DNA from: Diabrotica undecimpunctata
Lineage: Eukaryota > Arthropoda > Insecta > Coleoptera > Chrysomelidae
Assembly: GCF_040954645.1 (NCBI RefSeq)
Contig: NC_092809.1
Coordinates: forward strand, 69,542,141 to 69,606,140
Length of the DNA stretch: 64,000 nucleotides
Reading direction: 5' to 3'
A program made the position numbers and the translations under genes. Position 1 is the first letter of the stretch, and every line of letters starts with the position of its first letter. Of this stretch, positions 56,505-64,000 are shown in pieces. The notes under the pieces are model-generated. The model saw nothing but the letters and a program-made list of their open reading frames with translations. It was not told where the DNA came from and did not search any database.

Positions 56505-56905
56505 TCTAAATTAATTTAAAAATTCTTTATAAAAGGTATATAATAGATCAACAAGTCCTCGTAGACACTTTGTCTCAGGACCAGCAACCTCCAGTGGAGT
56601 CTTACGTTGACATATTATCAATTCCAATTGTAACTTAAACATCATAGCATAATTATAAGATCCAATAATGTAACTTAAATTCGGATTATAAAAATTTAAC
56701 GGGTTTTTACCCAAATATTTAGTGGCTCAAAACATGTACACTTAGACACACTGATGATGGAATATAAATATATCTCGAAAACGTTTTGTGATGTAACCCG
56801 ATTGGGTGTTTTAATTATATACCTTTTATAAAGGATTTTTAAATAAATTCTTTGGGGTACATGGGATATAGCCAGCTACAAGAACTTAGTTTTCTTGTAG
56901 ATATG
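56505..56905 (+). mobile_element. Penelope-type terminal region with inverted arms
   Basis: Bases 56815-56905 (through GTACATGGGATATAGCCAGC) match the minus strand at 62985-63030 (GATACATGGTATACAGCCAG), and both carry a CTGATGATGGAA...CGAAAACGTTT motif upstream. These are termini of one family. The arrangement resembles Penelope-like elements. A 36-bp arm with CTTTATAAAAGGTATATAAT (56510-56546) is inverted at 56812-56848 and encloses the hammerhead-like motif. No coding sequence is attached. Confidence 0.5.
56747..56790 (+). ncRNA. Hammerhead-like motif (variant)
   Basis: CACA + CTGATGA (56751-56757) + an extra T + a hairpin (GGAATATAAATATATCTC) + GAA + AACGTT + T + TGTG. Core CUGAUGA and GAA are intact, stem III is the palindrome AACGUU, the cleavage base is U, and stem I is CACA/UGUG. 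The extra U between the core and stem II departs from the consensus, and stem II has one mismatch. Activity is doubtful. Confidence 0.4.
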
Positions 56906-57068
56906 CCTAAATATTGATGTATTTCTTATACAATAAACTATTATACTAGTTAAGATACTTGTATATGACTCTACATAGGGGCTAATCTACTTGATAGTCC
57001 GAGCCATTTTTTAAAATTCAAAAATTTTTCGCGAGCCGCAATTAAATAAATATTAAAATTAAAAATAA

Positions 57069-57291
57069 TAATTACTATTTAAATGAGAATAAGCCACAAT
57101 TAAAGGTTAAAGAACGTTTATTGACGTTTCAATTTCCACTTCGGAAATCGTTCTCAAAATACAAACTAAGCAAAGAGGAACTAAAGTCTAGGTTTGTATT
57201 TTGAGAACGATTTCCGAAGTGGAAATTGAAACGTCAGTAAACGTACTTTAACCTTTAATTGTGGCTTATTCCCATTTAAATAGAAATTACT
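57069..57291. repeat. Large near-perfect palindrome (about 99-bp arms)
   Basis: Arms 57069-57167 and 57191-57291 are inverted copies with only a few mismatches, separated by 23 bases. Each arm holds a short hairpin sequence TTTCCGAAGTGGAAA followed by TTGAAACGTC. The outer bases read TTTAAATG...CATTTAAA. The structure is a foldback or head-to-head pair of Penelope-type ends. Confidence 0.9.
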
Positions 57292-57349
57292 TTAAAATGC
57301 CACAGGAAAATAGCTTCAGAACAATATTAAAATTAAAAAAGTTTGCACA

Positions 57350-58640
57350 ATCTTTTCGAATAGCTTACAGGTTGACGAGGTTAGGGATATTGATCTATAG
57401 GACTGGGGATCTGTTTTCGGTTTTTGAGGTTTAGGGATTGCGATAATATATATGATTCAGACCAAGACTTTGGAAAGTAGTGCTGTATCCATTTTTAGTT
57501 TAAAACATAAAGGAGGTATGTTCTAGCGTTTTGTGCTTAGTTTTTGGAGAAAAATTATTGGTATATCATCTGGACCCGGAGAAGAGTTTTTTATGCCAAA
57601 CAATGCGTCCCCAATTCTTCTGGTGAAATTGAAGAGTTTATCTAGTCATCCGTGTTCTCTGTGATTATTATCTCCTTCTTTTCATTCCTAAATTTAAATT
57701 GAAAAAAAATTGGAGAGTAATTGTTAGTACTGAAATTTTGTTCATAAAGTCAGCAAAAATTTCTGTGATTTTTTCTTTTAAGGTAATTATTGATCAATAT
57801 GTATTAAGAAACTAATTTGCGCGTTTTGCTATTTTCCAGACAGTTCACGATTTTTTCCCGTAATGCAGACAGGAACGTAGAGTTGTTGATGGATTCTACG
57901 AAAGATTTCCAATTTTGTTTTTTGATTTTTTAATCTGATATCCAGGTTCAGCTCCTAGTTTTTCATTTGATTTTGTGTAGTAGGACATCGTCTGAATTAG
58001 TTTAAATCTCGCTTGCATTTTTTAAAGGCTTCGTCACATTTGTCATTCCATAACGGTACTGGCGTGTGAGTTTTTAGAGTTCTGGTTTTTCCACTGTTTT
58101 GTGCCCTGCTTCTAATAGTACCTCAAAAAATTGTAGATAAGTTGAAGATATATTTGAGGTACTAGGTTCAGGAATTTATTGGAGATTTTGGTTTACTTGG
58201 TTTTGAAAAGAGTGTCTAATTTGCCTACAAGTAGGGATGGACTTCCCAATTTAAAGATGTTTGTAGAATAGGATCGCACATGTTTAGGTCGATAACTAAA
58301 GATTCTCCTGTTTGTATATTTCATCTTGTGGGTTCACCTGTATTAAGATGTTTATATTGTAATTTTAATTAAGTAATTTTACTAGCATGTTCCTTTATAT
58401 CATCGAAATTTGGATCCCCAGTAGGGGCTATGATATTAAAATTTCCTAAGACCGTTCGGGGAGATGGCTTCTGTTAAAGTAGTTCCTTAATTACGGTACT
58501 TGAAAAATGTTCACTCGTTGGAATGTAAATGTTGCATATTGAGATTCTTATATTAACTGTGATTGTAAATTTGGCTGATAGAGATTGCTACTTGCTTTAT
58601 CTCTATTGGCCCTGTTTTTATAAAAGCATTTAAAACTTTT
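57350..58640 (-). pseudogene. I/Jockey-like LINE ORF2 relic
   Basis: Minus-strand blocks in order: the endonuclease core VLGNFNIIAPTGDPNF (about 58430), then LNTGEPTR and VIDLNMCDP (about 58270), then PVPLWNDKCDEAFKKCKR (about 58040). After a stop-rich linker the RT begins with KNSSPGPDDIPIIFLQKLS (about 57560), IAIPKPQKPKTDPQSYRSIS and LFEKIV (about 57380). The rest of the RT is absent. It has the same order and spacing as the intact copy at 1-1962 but is more decayed. The ORF1 relic at 58711-59270 lies upstream on the same strand. Confidence 0.75.
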
Positions 58641-58710
58641 TAACCTAGTATGGTAAGAACCTTTATAATAAGTCTCTTAAAGACAAAAACTGATGGCGTT
58701 TATTGAGCAA

Positions 58711-59270
58711 TTAGCTTTTGTAACATTTCGCAACGGGTGGGTACCCATTAAGGTTTCGTTGTATTATAGATCTGAATGTTAAGCACTTGAGGTTTCTTGA
58801 AAGGATGAGAGTTCGCTGTCCATTGTTGCAGATGTTCTGAATTAATAAAGTTGGTGCGTAGTCTTCTTTAATGTTTGTGATTTTTGTTTTCAACTTTTTT
58901 GAGCTTTGAGAGTACATAGTGTCCAGATCCTTAAGGAAACCTGGTACATTGTCTGTATAGGTTTTAAGAAAATCCAATATGTCTGTGTTGTACGAGGCTG
59001 ATTTAAATAAATTTAAAGTCTGATTACAGTTCGGTGTAAAATTGTTTTTATTATCTTTAAACATTTGTTCTAATGATTGTATTTCCTTGTAAATGGATTT
59101 TTATGGTTTTATTTTCTTAGTTTTGGGTTTTTGAAATGTGGGTTGTTTTTAGTGGTCTTCATGCGGCGGTGTAGACTCTGAGATTTGTAGTTTACTAGAA
59201 ATTATTTGAGTTTCTTGGGCTATCGTTTCACATGTTTTTATTGGTTCCGTATTCTCTTTATTTTGTTTGT
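58711..59270 (-). pseudogene. LINE ORF1 C-terminal relic
   Basis: The open frame 58711-59064 and the preceding sequence read QISESTPPHEDH, TFQKPKTKKIKP, then FTPNCNQTLNLFKSA and VPGFLKDLDTMYSQSSKKLK, TKITNIKE. This parallels the C-terminal region of the ORF1 at 1985-3322 (DTQKPKKKPKTQ, then FTLTFHEICDFLANSL, EIKEILNFIYSQIQNKTLKN, NITRLKKK). The CCHC part is not present. It sits directly upstream of the ORF2 relic and belongs to the same insertion. Confidence 0.65.
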
Positions 59271-59974
59271 AACGATAAGACTACCAAAGAGAGTTGAAAT
59301 ACTATTATAAAAATAATACCTCAATCAACCATGAGAGCGTATCGTCTCTGCTTCGCCTAGCTCAGTATCTCAAGTGTGAGTTCGTCTTGTCTTAAACTAG
59401 AAATAAAACCATGAACCTTTAGCTGATAGCAAATAAAACAATTTTTAACTAATCATATTTATTAAAAATAGGAAACAATCAACCCTGCCAATGCTTTACA
59501 ATGAATATAGTGAGGGTGATACTTAAGGACACGATGGCGTCAATGAGATACTTGTGTGGCCTCTCAATTAGACGCTTAGGTCCTCCTGAGAGCTGCAGTT
59601 ATTCTATGTGTGTGTGGCCTTCCAATTAAGTGGTTAAGTCCTTCAATAGATTCAATAAATTTTCATATTGCTACCAGTAAAATGATACGGCGAATTAATA
59701 CAGCCAACAAACCGTGAATATGGTCGATAAACTAAAATACAACAACAGCTTGTAGTAGAGACATGTCATAAAGGGTTTAATTTTCTTGCCATTTTACAAA
59801 ATTACAATTAAACAAATAGCGGATGGCAAGGATAAAATGAAATATAATTATTATTACTTGGTTAAATTTTGTTTTATTTGTTTATTATTGGAGTCGTCAC
59901 TAGAAGAAGAGGAGAAATAGCTAAAGATCCATTTAATATTGCATTTGGAAATTTCTAAAATGTAGATGATTTTC
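59271..59974. other. No recognisable gene
   Basis: AT-rich spacer with no feature that I can support. Confidence 0.35.
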
Positions 59975-60300
59975 CTAACATCCACATTTTAAATCATTTG
60001 TAACGAGATGTTTTCGTTGAATTATGCAGTGAATTGGTATTAATTGTGCAATTTGATAATCATCTATTAAAAGCCCAATAAGACCGACTTTTTTACCCAG
60101 CATTCCAGGAGCTCCATTAGTTGCAATGGTTACAAGTTTATTAAGAGGCACATCAAAAGTTTTCATAAAGAAATCTAATGCATTTGACTCGCACAAAAAT
60201 TTAAAGAAAGTTTTTATCGAAAGTACATTTATCGAAAGCCACAATTCATTTTTCAAACATGCGCATTTTGACCACCCCTGGTATATAGGTTCAGTTTTTT
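59975..60300 (-). pseudogene. hAT-like (ZBED5/GTF2IRD2-type) transposase fragment
   Basis: The 93-codon frame reads FDVPLNKLVTIATNGAPGML, GKKVGLIGLL, then IPIHCIIQRKHLVTNDLK. This is the central block of hAT-derived proteins of the ZBED5/SCAND3 type (VTDGAPAMxGxxxGLxxLL, then HCIIHREHL). The usual catalytic TDGAP Asp is Asn here (TNGAP), so even a complete protein would lack it. Both the BED finger and the dimerisation domain are missing. Confidence 0.7.
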
Positions 60301-61301
60301 TTTCGTCTGGTGCATCTGCTCATCGTAAAACCTTGTGTAGGTACATCAATTAATAAATCCAACCTAACCAGTCAATAAATAAAATATATTATTGAAGTTG
60401 TCTTACATAAATCGAAATCTCTTCCACGATCCCTAAATTTTTTGAAGTGTAACTTGCTTTACGATACAGGCAATGAAATAGTAATTAAATAAGTGCTGCA
60501 TCAGGAAAAATGGCTCGAAAGAGCCACATATGCGTTCTGAAAATGTGTTTCGGCCCTTCGACTGTTATTCTGCAATTAGTGGCGAGCCGTGTCTGCCCAG
60601 GGGAACAAGAAGGGATTTGAATCGGGTACTTATTTGTGGATTATATGTGGATGTGCATGGGGAGAAAAGAGGGTGGATTGTTAGAAGCTAGCTTTTCCGG
60701 AAAGGGACGTGTACCGAATGGTTTGTTTTATGGAATAAAGTAATTTTTTTCTACTAGGAACTCTTTTTCAATTAGTATAAAGAATTCATTCCTTTTTTGG
60801 TAAAATAATTACTATACAAATTTAATAATAACAAAATGAATTTGTGTTACATTAAACTTTAGATATTTTATAAAAAATTATTTCTGGCGCATAAGTAACA
60901 AGTATAAATTAAAGGTTGTGTATTTGTGTGTAATTAATATCAAGGCATCGAAAAAAAAAAACAGAATAAAATAATGTACATATTTCATAGGAGACTATTT
61001 TTTGCTGGAATCACTTCAGGATATTTATTTTTCTTTTTCTTATTTTTATGTAGACATGACTATCTTTCTGTGTTTTTCAATTTAGTCCTCAATTTTGCCT
61101 TCAGTAAGTTGTTGTTTCATTTGTTTATTAGAAAAAAAGTCACATCAATCAAAAAGTTATTAGCGACGGAACAAAATATAATTAACAAAATTAAATAACT
61201 ACAGATTATAGAAAATGCTTAAAAATTTTAGATATTTAATTATATTATCATAGGCACACACGTGACCTTGAGCTTCTGCTAGAGAGTTTAAGATGTAGGG
61301 G
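60301..61301. other. No recognisable gene
   Basis: AT-rich sequence. GGCTCGAAAGAGCC near 60512 is a short perfect hairpin. A 74-codon open frame at 60974 is hydrophobic but unsupported. Confidence 0.35.
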
Positions 61302-61650
61302 TGTATTCTGTAACATTTCCGTTAAATTTAAGAGACCTCTAAGATTTAACTTTTAACGATCCTCTTAAAGTTTTAGATAACATTGATATTATATAAAGAA
61401 ATATTATAGAGGACCGCTGAATTTAGAGGAATACTCTAAAAGGTTTTCAATCAGGTACGGCAATGTCGCACGTTGATCGTGTTTAAACTACTTGTAAGGT
61501 AGAAATTGTCCAAAAACTAAGTGTCGGAGGCCAAAAACTTAAAAAAAAAAGAAGAAATTAACAATCTGCTTGACTTATTATTATTTTATGATTGATTTTT
61601 CGAACAATACTTCACATTTCAGTTTATTATTTTATATATAAAATTTCATT

Positions 61651-61845
61651 ATGTCTCGTACTCCACGAACCACAAAAGCCCAAAAAGAGTTTTTAATAAG
61701 TTTTCTAGAAGAAAATAAAATTCTGAGTGAAATTAAATTAAATCTTAGTGAAATGCGAAAAATTTATGTGCTATAGGAAAAATTGTGATAGAATTTAATA
61801 AAATGGGGCCGCCCAAAACCATAAAATCATGGAAAGATGTAAGTA
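61651..61845 (+). pseudogene. Harbinger Myb/SANT-like DNA-binding protein, first exon remnant
   Basis: ATG at 61651 gives MSRTPRTTKAQKEFLISFLE, ENKILSEIKLNL, SEMRKIYVL, then a stop at 61774. In shifted frames EFNKMGPPKTIKSWKDV follows and ends at a GTAAGT (about 61838). Insect Harbinger accessory proteins open with (K)A/T-x-EQxxFLVxFMExNxxL and continue GPxKTxxxWKKxWxD, which fits. In the family this protein imports the nuclease and binds the element ends. Confidence 0.6.
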
Positions 61846-62066
61846 TAACTCAGCAATATGTAAATGTATGTATATATAAACAAGACACCACAGGTTTATT
61901 CTTAAATGAGAAGAAAGTGTGCACCACATGGCACATGGTTCCCTGAATCAAACATGTTATTTATGGCCATGTAATGCAATTATGTGCTTCTAATTTTAAA
62001 CAATTAAAAAAAACAACACTGTAAGATTTTGTACTTACTGAAGAATAACTATTTAAAATGCATAAA

Positions 62067-62668
62067 CTAATACCGTAAATATGTTAAATTTTGCATATTT
62101 GCAATTGCAATGTGAGTGCAACCTATAGCCCCCAAACATTGTGGAAAGTTATATTTTTTTTTGAAACCATTAGAAATAGTACTTCTGGAATGCTCATTAC
62201 TTAGAAATTTTATCCAGTTTGGTGTTACATTATTATAAACTATTTCTGTCACTTCATCAATGCAACGACTTATGCTTGGTTGACTTAAAGCAAAATTGTA
62301 TCCTTGTCCAGAGGATAATTGGTAGCTTTCAGTACCATAAAAGTTTAAAGTTGCTAAAATCAGTTCTTTAGGAATTGCGGATATTGTTTGTCCTTCTTGC
62401 ATATATGGACTAAATCAAGGATAATCCTTGCAACATCTTTGTTAAATCTAAAAAGTTTTCTAAATATTGAAGTGGGTGGCTGGATAGAATTGCTCATATC
62501 TCGGATTATTCTTTGATGTTATTTGAATTTAACTCTACAAAAAGAATAAAAATTTGAATTTTGTTATGGGTGTAACATATGGATTATAAAGTAAACTGAG
62601 ACTTACCTTTCATTATTATTTATTATGTCATCAACTAAAGCTTCGCCAAATATATCATAAAAAGCCAT
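62067..62668 (-). pseudogene. HARBI1-like nuclease, truncated
   Basis: Exon 1 MAFYDIFGEALVDDIINNNE starts at 62668 and meets a GTAAGT near 62606. An acceptor TTTTGTAG precedes the next segment, PPTSIFRKLFRFNKDVARII. After a frame change the long frame 62067-62402 gives ILATLNFYGTESYQL, ALSQPSISRCIDEVTEIVYN, NWIKFLSN and FPQCLGAIGCTHIAI. Only the first part of the DDE nuclease remains (GAIGCTHIAI, where HARBI1 has G-x-I-D-x-T-H-I with the first catalytic Asp). Here that Asp is Gly. The C-terminal half is absent. Confidence 0.78.
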
Positions 62669-62704
62669 TTGTCTTTTTTAATTGTTTATCTGCACTGTAA
62701 TACT

Positions 62705-62705
62705 C

Positions 62706-62776
<71 letters not shown>
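62705..62776. repeat. (TA)n microsatellite
   Basis: About 35 TA units inside the right end of the Harbinger element. Confidence 0.97.
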
Positions 62777-62777
<1 letters not shown>

Positions 62778-62984
62778 CAAACTAATAATGATATAAACCT
62801 AACCAAACAAAAATAATCAAATAATATTTAACGGACTGTAAAAATAAGAGGAAAAGTTTTGACATCCTTCAAAATATTCTGTTTTAGCGGGAGTTTTATC
62901 GGTTTAGGTTATGATTTTACCGGATGCATAAGTTACAGAATACAAAAATAATTCTCAAAATCCACAAGAAAAATAAATTCCTGC

Positions 62985-63110
62985 AGCTGGCTGTATACCA
63001 TGTATCACAAAAAGAGGTTTAATTCTTTGTAAATAGGTATATTCAAAATAACAAACGTTTTCGGAATAATAATTCCATCATCAGGTTAAAAGCAGGTTAA
63101 CATGCCTGAG
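62985..63110 (-). mobile_element. Penelope-type terminal fragment (minus strand)
   Basis: On the minus strand it carries the hammerhead-like motif followed by TACATGGTATACAGCCAGCT and TTTCTTGTGGA. The region at 56747-56905 has the same order of motifs. No coding sequence is attached. Confidence 0.5.
63049..63088 (-). ncRNA. Hammerhead-like motif (variant)
   Basis: Minus strand: TAAC + CTGATGA + extra T + stem II GGAAT/TATT/ATTCC (5 perfect bp) + GAA + AACGTT + T + GTTA. Core bases are intact, stem III is the palindrome AACGUU, the cleavage base is U, and stem I has 4 bp. As at 56747, an extra U separates the core from stem II. Confidence 0.45.
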
Positions 63111-63257
63111 CCACCAAAATATTAGATTTAACTTCAGGCAACATATAACCATTTATCTAATAAAATAAACAAAATCTAATAAAATATTAAACATCATTCA
63201 TTTTTAACAACAATATGTACATTTTTTGGTAACTTTACCTTATGTAAAGGGTTTTAC

Positions 63258-64000
63258 CCTAATATTAGCCTCGTAGTGGGGTAAAACACACAAAAAAAAT
63301 CGATTTACTAGAAGAAATAAAAGAAATAAAAACTCTAGCTAAGATAATTTTAAACAAAAGTTTTTATTCAAACTTTTGTGTAGAATGAACCGTTCTCCCA
63401 CAAACAAGGCTTGAAGCGACCGTCGATTTTGAATATCAATTACGCGAGCGAAATCAATGTTCAATAAAATTATTCAACGATAAAAATTCAATATCTTTTG
63501 ATTCAAGTGTACTATCAACAAAAATTCAAATGCGTTTTAAAGGTAAAGAAATCAGCTTTCGTGTGCATTGTGCAGCAAATAAACTCAGATTAAATAAAGG
63601 TGCTAAATAAATAAACGTGGTGCGATTTTTCCATTTTTTATGATTCTCATGAGATCAATACAGTCTATCCCTTTCCTTGCATTTTCAGATGCATTGTTCA
63701 TGACGTGCGATCGTTTGTAATGTAAAATATTAAATTTTGCGTTTTTTAATCAAAAAAAGCTGCATTCTTTACCTTTGAAATGCATCTGGATTTTTGTTGA
63801 TCACTTTAATCAAAAATATCGAATTTTTACCGTCGAGTTAATACAAATTTTATTGAACATTGAGTTCTACACAAAAAGTGCTATTTTAACATTTTTATTT
63901 AAAATTATCTTAGCTACTTTTTTTTTAACATTTTGTTCTACAGTGTACAGATTCTTGTTAAATCGAGTTATTTGCGTTTTTGGCCCCCTACGAAGGGGGT
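63258..64000. repeat. Long inverted repeat reaching the window edge
   Basis: The left arm (about 63258-63560) and right arm (about 63755-64000) are diverged inverted copies. Shared blocks are AGCTAAGATAATTTTAAA, TTTTGTGTAGAA, CAATGTTCAATAAAAT, ATCAACAAAAAT, AAAGGTAAAGAA and, outermost, TCGATTTA and CGTAG.GGG. The left arm has a GC-richer insert of about 70 bases. The central 190 bases are unique. The element may continue beyond the window. Confidence 0.7.

Larger units (their letters stand above)
61302..62944. mobile_element. Defective PIF/Harbinger transposon
   Basis: TGTATTCTGTAAC at 61302-61314 is inverted at 62932-62944, giving 13-bp terminal repeats. Inside, a Myb/SANT-like protein start (plus) and a HARBI1-type nuclease (minus) face each other. 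This two-gene layout is characteristic of Harbinger elements. The nuclease lacks its C-terminal catalytic half and the SANT gene is broken, so the copy is non-autonomous. A target duplication of about 3 bp is expected but not clear. Confidence 0.78.

Noticed and set aside
1..64000. CRISPR arrays, operons, ribosome-binding sites and rRNA genes
   Set aside because: None seen. Repeats are microsatellites, TIRs or LTRs, and the content is eukaryotic, so prokaryotic features are not expected.

Overview
The window looks like repeat-rich nuclear DNA of an arthropod, most likely an insect. It is AT-rich, full of microsatellites, and carries non-LTR, Penelope-like, Ty3/gypsy, piggyBac, pogo/Tigger, mariner-like, Harbinger and hAT-like sequences of the kinds found in insect genomes. 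I found no host gene. Every coding stretch I could identify belongs to a mobile element. The species cannot be named from the sequence alone.

Layout. 1-3322 (minus): an intact-looking non-LTR retrotransposon with ORF1 and an ORF2 that is open to the window edge. 4075-6158: a broken RTE-like LINE. 6384-8005: Harbinger and Penelope fragments. 8151-8791: a long-TIR MITE beside a composite microsatellite. 9815-14240: a LINE tail, two piggyBac fragments, a DDE transposase relic and a 1.2 kb TIR element. 14960-15470: a TTAA-flanked piggyBac-type MITE. 16690-18480: decayed LINE. 18977-21385: a nearly intact piggyBac element with TTAA duplications. 22350-24144: a decayed piggyBac. 24241-27864: a pogo/Tigger-type element with TA duplications, holding a sequence that folds as a complete type I hammerhead ribozyme (27291-27358, minus). 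28473-28887: a MITE with perfect TIRs and an 8-bp target duplication. 30748-32785: a mariner-like element with long TIRs. 34107-43649: an almost pristine Ty3/gypsy element whose two 1705-bp LTRs differ at one base and whose gag and pol are joined by a GGGAAAC -1 frameshift signal. 43690-45180: LINE fragments. 46475-53022: an older, broken Ty3/gypsy element. 53410-59270: two decayed LINEs, a Penelope-type terminus and a large palindrome. 59975-60300: hAT-like relic. 61302-62944: a defective Harbinger element. 62985-64000: another Penelope terminus and a long inverted repeat that reaches the window edge.

How it works together. The elements fall into age classes. The 34.1 kb Ty3/gypsy element, the 5' LINE and the 18.9 kb piggyBac look young. 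The pogo, mariner and second gypsy elements are intermediate, and the remaining fragments are old. Several non-autonomous elements have ends that fit transposase families present here, such as the TTAA/CCCTTTCG MITE and the piggyBac copies. The most interesting non-coding signal is the hammerhead ribozyme, together with two weaker hammerhead-like motifs in Penelope-type termini.
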